A stretch of DNA of 64,000 bases. Origin: an uncultured Chitinophaga sp. GTDB taxonomy: Bacteria; Bacteroidota; Bacteroidia; Chitinophagales; Chitinophagaceae. This document shows positions 51,704-60,342 of the stretch, in pieces (position 1 is the stretch's first letter; every line of letters starts with the position of its first letter). Under the pieces are notes generated by a model. That model was given only the letters and a program-made list of their open reading frames with translations, had not been told where the DNA came from and did no database searches. Location: NCBI RefSeq assembly GCF_902168175.1, contig NZ_CABHOU010000072.1, positions 124,001-188,000 on the forward strand, written 5' to 3'. Both the position numbers and the translations under genes were made by a program.

Positions 51704-52482
51704 TACGGTAATGGTGTGTACTTAAATTCGTGTATAATGATCTCGACAGATTTGCCGTCAGACGGCCCTTCGGGCTTAAACAGCCAGAGGTTCATGTGGA
51801 TGGGCATGGACAGTGTGCTGATGGAAGTAGGCGTTGCCCATGATTTACTTTCGAACTGGTTGGTGTTCCCGTCCGTAAAACCATGCATGCTCTGGAAGTC
51901 GATAGTGGTGGGCGTGCGTTTAAAACGGTGCGTGCTGTACGTGCCGTTCATCGCGAAATCCTTTGCATAGGTGACGTTGGTAATACCTGTATCGCCGGTA
52001 GCGGGCCATACGGTATAGTTCAGGATAGGTGCATGCGGGTAACCCCAGCGGGAGAACTCAATGTCCATTTCATCGAAGCGGCTGTTGCCGGAATAATTGA
52101 ACAGGCCCAGTACAATGTTTTTGTCCAGCGCATTTACCGGCCCTTCCAGTTTCCACTGGTACGTGCCATAGCCGAAATTGATGGTAGAACGTATTTCCGC
52201 CGCTTCCCAACGCCCGGTATCGTTACGTTTCTTCAGGCGCAGGTGCAGCCGGCCTTTGGCGTCTACCCACACATTATCGCCGCTCCACCAGTTGGCGTGC
52301 GGGCCTTGTTGGGCAGCAGGTGTTTTGACCACCCAGCTATAACCGGAAAACTGGATGATGGTTTGACCGGCGGCATTCACCACCTTGTTTGTAGAAACGG
52401 GCGGGTCCTGCTCTTTTGGTTCACAATTGTAAAAGCTGAAGGGCAATATGGCCGTCATCAGCACGACGAGGATGCTTTTCAT
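51703..52482 (-). CDS. GH16-like family lipoprotein
   Basis: 259 aa. N-terminal leader with a possible lipobox FYNC at Cys20. The jelly-roll fold carries the GH16 catalytic motif EMDIE (Glu138, Asp140, Glu142; consensus ExDxE), with flanking SRFDEMDIEFSRWG, and GYGTYQWKLEG before it. Both acids are kept, so it may be active on a beta-glucan or a chitin-linked polymer, for example of fungal cell walls, but the substrate cannot be read. No other glucan enzyme is in this operon; the position among nag genes is unusual. Confidence 0.8.
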   Translation of the reverse strand: MKSILVVLMTAILPFSFYNCEPKEQDPPVSTNKVVNAAGQTIIQFSGYSWVVKTPAAQQGPHANWWSGDNVWVDAKGRLHLRLKKRNDTGRWEAAEIRSTINFGYGTYQWKLEGPVNALDKNIVLGLFNYSGNSRFDEMDIEFSRWGYPHAPILNYTVWPATGDTGITNVTYAKDFAMNGTYSTHRFKRTPTTIDFQSMHGFTDGNTNQFESKSWATPTSISTLSMPIHMNLWLFKPEGPSDGKSVEIIIHEFKYTPLP

Positions 52483-52499
52483 GACAATTAGTTTGATGC

Positions 52500-53141
52500 T
52501 TACTGAAATCGTATACCGGCAAAATCTTCTTTACGGTGAAAGTCGGGTATGGGCGACTGTACCTTGTTCCAGGTAAGGAAATGAGGTGCGGGCATATCAT
52601 CACCGCACTTGTAAAAGTTGCCCCTGGCATGGGCAGTATGAAAGCTGGTCAGGTTATGATAACAAAATACGGCAGCAGGTATTACCAGCGTAATATCCCA
52701 GGCGAACTGTGGCCGGCCGGCTGCACTGGTGGCCGTAATGCTGGTGGCAGTACTGATTTGCGCTGCAACAGCGGCGGGTAACGGCGCCCGTTTTTCACGG
52801 TTAAAGCCATAGCCGGTTTTATGCCAGCCAATACAATTAAACTCCAGGTTGTAATAGTTCTCATCGTCGCCAAGCGCTACGAAAAACTCCACACAACTGT
52901 CTTTATGTATATCACCATTGGCTGAAGCAGCGGCCAGCATGTAGTTTTCTTTGATGCGGAACTTCAGTAACAGGGCACTTCCGCAATGCGCAATGCTAAA
53001 ACCGGCTTGTACACTATGTTCGTATTGTGGCCAGGGATTAACGTTCAGTGGCGTAACCAGCAATCCGTCCAATGCCGCTGCTGCTGTTGTGGGGCCCGGA
53101 ATGTCCGGCAAACTGATAAAAGGAACTTCGAGTAACTGCAT
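52500..53141 (-). CDS. CBM9-like carbohydrate-binding protein
   Basis: 213 aa. The pattern PWPQYEHSVQAGFSIAHCGSALLLKFRIKENYMLAA, followed by DSCVEFFVALGDDENYYNLEFNCIG and the late WDITLVIPA, is the family 9-like module found in Bacteroidota carbohydrate loci. No signal peptide is visible, which is odd for a glycan-binding protein; it may be cytosolic. It starts 2 nt after the nagB stop. Confidence 0.8.
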   Translation of the reverse strand: MQLLEVPFISLPDIPGPTTAAAALDGLLVTPLNVNPWPQYEHSVQAGFSIAHCGSALLLKFRIKENYMLAAASANGDIHKDSCVEFFVALGDDENYYNLEFNCIGWHKTGYGFNREKRAPLPAAVAAQISTATSITATSAAGRPQFAWDITLVIPAAVFCYHNLTSFHTAHARGNFYKCGDDMPAPHFLTWNKVQSPIPDFHRKEDFAGIRFQ

Positions 53142-53143
53142 CC

Positions 53144-53902
53144 CTACGCTTTTTGAAGTTCCAGTAAACCCGCGCTCTGTTCATCGAGAAACAGGATGGC
53201 AGCAGGATGTGTGCGCAGTATGGTCGAAGGATACAACGTTTTCATACCGGCATGCACGGTGTCGTAAACAGCTTTTGCCTTTGCCGGACCAGGCACCATG
53301 CAGAAAACGTAACGTGCTTTCATCAATGTAGGGATGGTAAGCGTAAGCGCATGTGTAGGCACTTCCGACAACTGGGTAAAACATCCGTCGTTCACCTGCT
53401 GCTGGCGGCATACCTCATCCAGCTCCACTACTTTAATCACCTGCGGATCGGCAAAGTCGGCCACCGGCGGATCGTTGAAGGCAATGTGCCCGTTCTCCCC
53501 TATGCCCATACACACTATATCCGTAGGGTATTGCAGCAGCAGGTTTGCGTAAGCCTGGTTACTGCTGTCGTTGATGTAGTGTACTGACCTGAAAGGCAAA
53601 GCATCGAATAATCTTGTCTTCAGGAAGTTGCCAAAAGCCTGTGGTGCTTCCGACGACAGCCCAATATATTCATCCATATGAAAAGCATTGGTCCTGCTCC
53701 AGCCGATGTTGGCCTGCTGCTGTAAAGCCTCCAGGAATTCGTTTTGCGAGGGGGCTGCGGCGAATATGATGTTTACTTGTTTTTGTTTGTCCAGCAACGT
53801 ACGAATGGTATTGGCAGCTGCTTCCGCTGCCGCATCACCCATCCGCCGGCGGTTCTCATATATCCTTACTTCCAGCTGTCCTGCTGTCATTGTTTGTATC
53901 AT
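53144..53902 (-). CDS. nagB: glucosamine-6-phosphate deaminase
   Basis: 252 aa. Converts glucosamine-6-phosphate to fructose-6-phosphate and ammonia. DEYIGL (77-82) and the loop GIGENGHIAFNDP (133-145) hold the catalytic base and His. It is a little shorter than E. coli NagB (266), and the C-terminal allosteric tail is reduced. It follows nagA by 12 nt in the operon. Confidence 0.92.
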   Translation of the reverse strand: MIQTMTAGQLEVRIYENRRRMGDAAAEAAANTIRTLLDKQKQVNIIFAAAPSQNEFLEALQQQANIGWSRTNAFHMDEYIGLSSEAPQAFGNFLKTRLFDALPFRSVHYINDSSNQAYANLLLQYPTDIVCMGIGENGHIAFNDPPVADFADPQVIKVVELDEVCRQQQVNDGCFTQLSEVPTHALTLTIPTLMKARYVFCMVPGPAKAKAVYDTVHAGMKTLYPSTILRTHPAAILFLDEQSAGLLELQKA

Positions 53903-53914
53903 CTTAAATAACGT

Positions 53915-55123
53915 TTAAATAAAAGTGCTGTGCAGGCTTTCGTTCGACATGTACACGATGTTCCCGTTCACGATAGTGGTATCGATGTTGATGTTATCGT
54001 CGAATAACACCACGTCCGCATCCTTCCCCTTTACCAATGAGCCTTTCCTGTCCTGGATGCGCAGAATGGTGGCGGGTGTTTCACTGATCATGGTAACGGC
54101 ATCGCGCAGCGGCACATCGGCCATTTCTATCATGTTACGCACCAGCCGGTCGGCCGTGGCTACGCTGCCTGCAAACGCACTACGGTCGGTGAGTTTGGCT
54201 ACACCATCTTCTACCAGTACTTCCATGCCGTTTTTCAACCCACCTAATATGGAGCGGCCTTCGGGCATAGCGGCGGCGCGCATGGCGTCGGTAATTAATG
54301 CGGTATGTCCCGGCCCTTTGATCTTGTATACCAGCTTTAACAGTGGTGCGGGCAGGTGTACACCGTCTGCAATGATCTCCACGGTCATCCCATCTATCAG
54401 GTAAGCGGCTTCTATCACCCCTGCGTAACGGTAAGCGTTCCTGCGCGATACGCCTGACATGCAGGAGTAAAAGTGCGTGGCATGCGTGAAGCCTTTTTCG
54501 TAAGCCAGCAGTACTTCTTCATAAATAGCATCGGTATGCGCCAGTGCCGGCAGTATGTTCTGTTTAGTGAGATATTCGCCAAACTCCAGCGCCCCTTTCA
54601 GTTCCGGCGCTGCGCTCCATCGTTTTACGGATGACGAACGGGCGAGTATTTCTTGATACTCCTCCCGCTTCGGATCGCGGATATAGCGAGGGTCTTGCGC
54701 GCCCCGTTGTTTCATGGAAAAGTACGGGCCTTCGATGTGTAAACCGATAAACTGTGCGCCATGCGTATTGGCTTTGTGGGCTTTTTCGTAAACGTCCAGC
54801 GTATCGAGTAAATCCTGTTGTTCGCAGCTAAGCGTGGTAGGCATCATCGAAGTGGTGCCATAGGCGGCATGCGTGCGGGCAATGTGCAGGAAGGCTTCTT
54901 CGGTATTGTCCATAAAATCGTGGCCCCCGCCCCCATGTACGTGCATGTCGATAAAACCGGGTGCTATGTATTTGCCCTGTGCATCAATTTCCAGGGCGTC
55001 GTTCACTTCTATATTTTTATCGCTTACCTCCGCGATCCTGCCATCTGCAATGAGCAGGCAGCCGTCTTTGATCGTGCGTTGCGGGGTAAGTATAGTGCCG
55101 TTATAAATCTTCAGGTGTTTCAT
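53915..55123 (-). CDS. nagA: N-acetylglucosamine-6-phosphate deacetylase
   Basis: 402 aa amidohydrolase. Removes acetate from GlcNAc-6-phosphate. Metal site HVHGGGG at 61-67 in APGFIDMHVHGGGGHDF, HIEGPYFS later, and the catalytic Asp near TALITDAMRAA. ATG 55123 overlaps the stop of the permease gene (ATGA), so translation is coupled; the longer frame upstream lies inside that gene and is not real. Confidence 0.94.
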   Translation of the reverse strand: MKHLKIYNGTILTPQRTIKDGCLLIADGRIAEVSDKNIEVNDALEIDAQGKYIAPGFIDMHVHGGGGHDFMDNTEEAFLHIARTHAAYGTTSMMPTTLSCEQQDLLDTLDVYEKAHKANTHGAQFIGLHIEGPYFSMKQRGAQDPRYIRDPKREEYQEILARSSSVKRWSAAPELKGALEFGEYLTKQNILPALAHTDAIYEEVLLAYEKGFTHATHFYSCMSGVSRRNAYRYAGVIEAAYLIDGMTVEIIADGVHLPAPLLKLVYKIKGPGHTALITDAMRAAAMPEGRSILGGLKNGMEVLVEDGVAKLTDRSAFAGSVATADRLVRNMIEMADVPLRDAVTMISETPATILRIQDRKGSLVKGKDADVVLFDDNINIDTTIVNGNIVYMSNESLHSTFI

Positions 55124-56442
55124 GCGTGGATCTTCGTTTTGCGTGTCCAGCTTCTCAGGCGGTAGGCGTAAAAAGCGTAAAATATAAGATAGGCGTAACA
55201 AGGCAGTAATATCCAGTAGGCTTCGCGCAGGCCGTGCCCGTCGGCCCAATAGCCGTATAGTAAGGGCATGATGGCGTTACCGCATAATCCCATGACGAGT
55301 AAGGAAGCGCCGGTTTTAATGAACCGTCCGAGGCCATCCAGGGCCAGCGGCCACACCCCTGCCCATATCATAGCGTTCGCAAAGCCTAACAGTACTACAC
55401 ACCATACGGAAATATCAGTGGTATGGCCCAGTATGGTTACCTCGCCGCGTAACACCAGCACCAGGCAGCTCAGTACAATACCAAGTACCGTGCAGATGCG
55501 TAACGCTGTGAGTTGTGAGATCAGTTTGGGAATGAAGGTGATGCCCAGCAGGTAACCTGTAATGGTAGCCGTTAAGGTGTACGACGGGAACACTTTCGCC
55601 TCCCCGAACGGCATGCCCATACTGGAAGCGTAGTTGATAATACTGTCTACCGCAATTACCTGCGAGCCTACATGAAAAAAGATAGCCACGGCGCCCAGCA
55701 CCAGGTGTGGGAAACCCAGTACGCTCCCGCTGCTGCGGGCGGCCCCGTCTTCTGTATCTATTTCGGGCAGGGCCGAATATCTTACGAACAATCCAAGTGC
55801 AAACAGTAGTACGGCCACTACTGCGTACGGAGCGGCCACGCGCATCACCAGCTCGTCCAGCACCTGCGCCCTTACATCGGCGGCCATGTTGGGTATGTCG
55901 GCGAACAGCTGTTTGTCGGTGGGACGAATAATCACGGCGGCGAATAACAAGGGGGCAATGATACCGGCTGCTTTGTTGCAGATGCCCATTATAGAAAAAC
56001 GCTGCGCCGCTCTTTCTTTATCGCCTAAAATGGTGATGTAGGGGTTAGCGGCTGTTTGTAAAATGGCCAGTCCCATACCGATGGTAAACAGTCCGGCCAG
56101 GAACAGCGGGTACGCACGCTGCATGGCTGCGGGTACAAATATCAATGCGCCTATACTCATGATCCAGAAGCCTACCATCATCCCCTTTTTAAAACCGATA
56201 CGTTTTAACAGGTAGGCGGCAGGTAAGGACATGACTAAGTACGCAATATAGAAGGCAAAGGCTACGAGGTACGATTGAAAGTGATTGAGCTCACAGGCGA
56301 TCTTGAAATACGGTATCAGTATGGCGTTGATCCATGTCACGAAACCAAATACGAAGAACAGTACCCCGATGATCATGATCGGGACAAGACTTTTTTTCTT
56401 TACTGCATTAATGGGCGGCAGGGCCTCAATTCTGTTGTTCAT
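55120..56442 (-). CDS. FucP-type sugar/proton symporter (NagP-like GlcNAc permease)
   Basis: 440 aa, twelve membrane helices, of the MFS glucose/galactose transporter (FucP) family. GVLFFVFGFVTWINAILIPYFKIACEL is the first helix, and TAANPYITILGDKERAAQRFSIMGICN is the characteristic loop. Operon position between hexosaminidase and NagA makes GlcNAc the likely substrate. ATG 56442 lies 4 nt after the GH20 stop; a TTG at 56463 would overlap it. Confidence 0.9.
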   Translation of the reverse strand: MNNRIEALPPINAVKKKSLVPIMIIGVLFFVFGFVTWINAILIPYFKIACELNHFQSYLVAFAFYIAYLVMSLPAAYLLKRIGFKKGMMVGFWIMSIGALIFVPAAMQRAYPLFLAGLFTIGMGLAILQTAANPYITILGDKERAAQRFSIMGICNKAAGIIAPLLFAAVIIRPTDKQLFADIPNMAADVRAQVLDELVMRVAAPYAVVAVLLFALGLFVRYSALPEIDTEDGAARSSGSVLGFPHLVLGAVAIFFHVGSQVIAVDSIINYASSMGMPFGEAKVFPSYTLTATITGYLLGITFIPKLISQLTALRICTVLGIVLSCLVLVLRGEVTILGHTTDISVWCVVLLGFANAMIWAGVWPLALDGLGRFIKTGASLLVMGLCGNAIMPLLYGYWADGHGLREAYWILLPCYAYLIFYAFYAYRLRSWTRKTKIHA

Positions 56443-56446
56443 ACGC

Positions 56447-57976
56447 TTATTGATGGTGGCCAAGCTTATTTACCAGTTGCCGCCAGCGTGCGTTCCTTAA
56501 CGCATTTTCTGTGGCAATTTCTGAATCGTATAATAAAACGCCGTTGAGTTGAGCGAAACGTTTATCGAGCGCTGCGGGTTGCAACTGCTGCAGGGTGCGC
56601 AGCAATACAGGGGCTTGGGCTCTTGTATAACTTATATCGTTGAGCTGCGCTTCTACCTGTGTGCAGGTTAAATAAAATACCCGGATGTCGCTCATCAGCA
56701 GGTAATGTTCGAACATTGCTTTGTTCTTTACCGGCTGAATGCTGCGCAAGGTGGCAGCAGTTTGCCTGGCACTGTCCAGCAGGGCCGCAATGCTGATGCC
56801 TGCTTTGTTCACTTTGCCCTGCACCACTTCGTAGGGCGCACGTTTGATAGCGTTCCAGAATACGGCAGCTGTTTGCTCATCAAACCCGAACTGTGTTTTA
56901 CAATAGCTGGCAATGAAACTTTGCACCGGCAAAGCCCCTTCTGTTTTAAGACTTTCAAAAAAAGCCTTCACCAGCAAATCGAAGCCACTGATCGGGTATA
57001 CGCGCCTGATGGCGTACAGGTCTTCTATATCGGCATGTGTTTCGAACACCGGGGAGTAAATGCCTGAGGTAGACCAGGAGGTCATGATCATCCCCTTATA
57101 TCCCAGTTTACGCGCCTGCGGAATGAAGGTGCGGATGTTGTTAAAATGTTTTTCCCAATCGGTTAAAAAGTAATTGTCCTGCGCACTCCTGATAGCAGGC
57201 GATCCCCATATTTCAAACCCGCTCTTCATCAGTTTTTCATGATCGCCGAAGCGGTCTAAGTCCCAGCCGTAGTTCCAGTCGATGAAGATGGTTTGCGGAG
57301 GAAGCCCCTGTAGAGCATCCGGGTATTTGAGGGCGATGTCTGCCCATATCACCGGTACTTTGCCCAGGCTCACCACGGTGTTGCAAAGCATTTTGATGTA
57401 ATCGCCATACAGCCTGCCTTTGCCCACTTCGGCCACTTTCTTTTTTGATTCTTCCGAATGCCCGAGCAGGTATGTTTCATCGCCTCCAATGTGGATGTAT
57501 TTCGAAGTGTGTGTCGTAATAAGATCTTTATACAGATCGGTAAACAGCGCTTTACACTGCTCTTCGCGAATAGGGTTTACCTGCGAGTAATCTTTCTGGT
57601 CTTCCCTTAAGTCTTTATAACGGGGATGCCGCAGGATGTACTCCACATGCCCAAAGCTTTGTTGCAAAGGAATTACATCGATGCCGAGGCTCGTACAGTA
57701 TTTTACGAATGCAGTGATCTCTTCTCTTTTGTAGGCATAATGGTTAGAGATCACGGCATGTTTTTCATACGGGTACGCGGCCTCCCATTCCATCACGATG
57801 GTATTGATGCCGTGTTCACTTAGTTGTTTTGCAAACGTCATAAGGGCAGGCATTTTCATTACCTGTATACGCAGGTCGAGGTGAAAACCCTGTACGCGGA
57901 AGCCCGGCTGGGCCTGACTGCCAATTGCCAGCAAGCAAAGCAATACCGTAAAGAGGAAAGGGTTTTTATTTCGCAC
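56447..57976 (-). CDS. GH20 beta-N-acetylhexosaminidase
   Basis: 509 aa, exported (signal peptide to SQAQ). TIM barrel with the GH20 acid pair Asp166-Glu167 in HIGGDETYL (162-170), and substrate segments MEWEAAYPYE, FGHVEYILRHPRY and TSWSTSG. It should release GlcNAc from the ends of chito-oligosaccharides. It lacks the N-terminal GH20b domain. Overlaps the preceding GH18 gene by 11 nt. Confidence 0.9.
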   Translation of the reverse strand: MRNKNPFLFTVLLCLLAIGSQAQPGFRVQGFHLDLRIQVMKMPALMTFAKQLSEHGINTIVMEWEAAYPYEKHAVISNHYAYKREEITAFVKYCTSLGIDVIPLQQSFGHVEYILRHPRYKDLREDQKDYSQVNPIREEQCKALFTDLYKDLITTHTSKYIHIGGDETYLLGHSEESKKKVAEVGKGRLYGDYIKMLCNTVVSLGKVPVIWADIALKYPDALQGLPPQTIFIDWNYGWDLDRFGDHEKLMKSGFEIWGSPAIRSAQDNYFLTDWEKHFNNIRTFIPQARKLGYKGMIMTSWSTSGIYSPVFETHADIEDLYAIRRVYPISGFDLLVKAFFESLKTEGALPVQSFIASYCKTQFGFDEQTAAVFWNAIKRAPYEVVQGKVNKAGISIAALLDSARQTAATLRSIQPVKNKAMFEHYLLMSDIRVFYLTCTQVEAQLNDISYTRAQAPVLLRTLQQLQPAALDKRFAQLNGVLLYDSEIATENALRNARWRQLVNKLGHHQ

Positions 57977-58958
57977 GTTCTTTCTTTTTCTTGTTTTTAT
58001 CTGTAGCCAGCGATGTTTCGTAAATCACGTTCAGTAACGAGTTCGCGTCGGTGGTGTCGTGCAGCAGTTGCCATATCATCACACCGCCGCCCTGTTTCAT
58101 GGCCAGTTCGGTTTTTTGTTTGATAGTGGTTTTACCGTTGTAAAACACCGTGCCGCCATTGTCCGGCAACGTCACTTCGTCCTTAATGTCCGCTCCCGGG
58201 AACTGGGTAATGATATCTTTGTAAGCCATGGTGCGGTAGTTCCTGTTGGTATCCGCAGCCGGACCAAAACCATAACCGTAAAAGGGCACACCTACTATCA
58301 GTTTGTGTTTGGCCACGCCCCTTTCATCCCGCCAGTAATCCAGATGGTCCTGCGCATAAGAGATGGGTGAATGTTGCGAAGGGTCGGTTAACTTCCAGGG
58401 GCCGGTTTTATCGTAGGCCATCAGGTTCACGAAGTCGAACTTTTCCAATGCTTTATCGGAGATGCGTTTCCTCGTGTAATAAGCCAGTGCGGCAGTCAGC
58501 AGCTTTTTACGGCTCTTCAGCGGACCACTGATCGCTACCACGAAGTTCTCATAATTCGAATCAATGTCATCCCCCTCAATATCTACATCAATGCCATCGA
58601 GGTTGTACTGATCTACGAAGGCGATGAAGTTAGTAGCCAGCTTAGTCCGGTAAGCATCACTGAGCAGTTTGGCGTAATAGGCGTGCCTGCTGCCGCCACC
58701 GCAGGAAAGTAATACTTTGATGTTGCGGGCATGGGCCATGCTTATTACCGTGTCCAATGCGGGCAGCGGACTAAAGTTCCCCGATGTATCGGGGTTAATG
58801 AACGCGATATTGAGATGGGTAATGCTGCCAAGCGGCACCTTCTGCATATCGGCCACCATGTTGTTGGAGCGGATATAACCTACTATTTTGAACTGAGCCT
58901 TTACTTCCTGCGCCATGAATGCCGAGGCAGCCATAAAGGCGAACATGATCTTTTTCAT
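57966..58958 (-). CDS. GH18 chitinase
   Basis: 330 aa, exported. The catalytic motif DGIDVDIE is at 121-128, with Glu128 as acid, and SxGG-like LLSCGGGS precedes it. The C-terminal motif MIWQLLHDT fits. A small single-domain GH18 without carbohydrate-binding module, suited to chito-oligomers in the periplasm or at the surface. The start of translation is 4 nt after the GH18-like lipoprotein stop. Confidence 0.92.
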   Translation of the reverse strand: MKKIMFAFMAASAFMAQEVKAQFKIVGYIRSNNMVADMQKVPLGSITHLNIAFINPDTSGNFSPLPALDTVISMAHARNIKVLLSCGGGSRHAYYAKLLSDAYRTKLATNFIAFVDQYNLDGIDVDIEGDDIDSNYENFVVAISGPLKSRKKLLTAALAYYTRKRISDKALEKFDFVNLMAYDKTGPWKLTDPSQHSPISYAQDHLDYWRDERGVAKHKLIVGVPFYGYGFGPAADTNRNYRTMAYKDIITQFPGADIKDEVTLPDNGGTVFYNGKTTIKQKTELAMKQGGGVMIWQLLHDTTDANSLLNVIYETSLATDKNKKKKERAK

Positions 58959-58962
58959 CCGT

Positions 58963-60306
58963 CTACTTTAAAGAATTATAAATAGCGCCCGTCAGTGAGT
59001 TCGCGCCTTTCACATCATAATCGCCTGCCCATACATAGGCCCCGAGAAAGCCATTTGCTTTAAGATACGCCGCTTTTTGCGTAACCAGCGGCACCCCGTT
59101 GAAATATACACCCTGCGCAATGGCTGCATATTCTTTGTCGAATGCAGCCGGCACCTGGGCCAGTATGTCCTTATAGGCCATGTAGTTGTAGGAGGTCCAG
59201 CTGAGGTTATTGCCATTGGCGTCCAGCGCGGTATAACGCAGGCCGAAAGCGGGGATGCCGATTACCAGTTTGGTAGCAGGATATTTCGCTTTCCAGAGGT
59301 TGGCGCCGGTTACGAAGTAGTCATAACCTGAGGGCTGACCTAAAGCCTTTCCCGGGCCTACATGCAACCCGTCTTCAAACGCATGTACGTTCAGCCAGCT
59401 GGCAGCAGAGAGGTCTGGGTAACGGTCGTGGTAAAGGTTCGTGGTAACAGTGAGGGTGATGATCGCATTTGCTTCCAGTGCGGCGCGCAGTTCGTTCAGG
59501 AACGGACCGGTAGCGGCGGCATTGGCATTGATGATAGCGGCGGTGGTATTGATGTCGGTCATCATAATATCAACCCCGTCCATCTTTTTAGCGGTAATGT
59601 AGTTTTTGATCGATTGTACCAGCGCAGCTCTCTTAGCCACGTCGGTAATCACTGCACCAAAGTTGTTGCTCGAACTAACGCTCCAGCCATCGCCGGATAA
59701 AGCGCCGCTGATGCCCAGTAAAACGGGAATACCTTTTACATGTGCGCGGCCGGTAAGTTCTTCTGCTTTGCGGTACGCCTCGCCCTTCGACACGTCCATC
59801 ACGCCAGCGGCGGTAATGGTAGCCACTTTGTAAGCAAGGTGCGTGATGTTATCCCAGTTGGCGTATTTGTAGCTGGCCGTATCGTTCAGGTAAGCCATCA
59901 CTACACTGGTACCGGCTTTCTTCTCGTAGGTATCGGGTATTACGAACACATCGCGGGTGCGACTGCTGGTTAAACCTTCATACATCACATCGAGTTTAAT
60001 ACGGTACTCGCCCCCGGTGGCGGCAGTAAAAGTGAAAGTGGTGTCGGTAGATACTTCGGTATCGTTCACCTTCCATGACACTTTAGCCTTTCCTGACGGT
60101 GAGAACTGCAGTCCGGCGAAGGTCATCGTTTGACCAATATTCAGGATGCGCACACTGTCCGGATGCTCCGGGAACAGTGACGTTTCGTTAAACACGCGAG
60201 GCGTAAATGCCCTGCCTTCGGCCTGCTCTTCCGCCTCGTCTTTTTCACAACCGACCAGCAACAGGCTTACAAAAGCGATGTATAGTAAATAGCTAAGTTT
60301 TTTCAT
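58963..60306 (-). CDS. GH18-like lipoprotein lacking catalytic acids
   Basis: 447 aa. Lipobox LLVGC at Cys20, then a PKD-like domain (about 55-125) and a GH18-type barrel (about 130-447). The catalytic site reads DGVDIMMT (243-250): Met248 and Thr250 replace the second Asp and the catalytic Glu of DxxDxDxE. The fold is kept (GIPAFGLRY, WTSYNYMAYKD, GAYVWAGDYD). It is probably a surface chitin-binding lipoprotein in the place where susE/susF would be, not an enzyme. ATG 60306 begins the MKKLSYLL signal. Confidence 0.85.
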   Translation of the reverse strand: MKKLSYLLYIAFVSLLLVGCEKDEAEEQAEGRAFTPRVFNETSLFPEHPDSVRILNIGQTMTFAGLQFSPSGKAKVSWKVNDTEVSTDTTFTFTAATGGEYRIKLDVMYEGLTSSRTRDVFVIPDTYEKKAGTSVVMAYLNDTASYKYANWDNITHLAYKVATITAAGVMDVSKGEAYRKAEELTGRAHVKGIPVLLGISGALSGDGWSVSSSNNFGAVITDVAKRAALVQSIKNYITAKKMDGVDIMMTDINTTAAIINANAAATGPFLNELRAALEANAIITLTVTTNLYHDRYPDLSAASWLNVHAFEDGLHVGPGKALGQPSGYDYFVTGANLWKAKYPATKLVIGIPAFGLRYTALDANGNNLSWTSYNYMAYKDILAQVPAAFDKEYAAIAQGVYFNGVPLVTQKAAYLKANGFLGAYVWAGDYDVKGANSLTGAIYNSLK

Positions 60307-60342
60307 CAGTATAAATTTGAACAGATGGATCAATAGGTTACG

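Noticed and set aside
51883-52491. 202-codon plus-strand frame
   Set aside because: Complementary to the GH16-like gene, no motifs.
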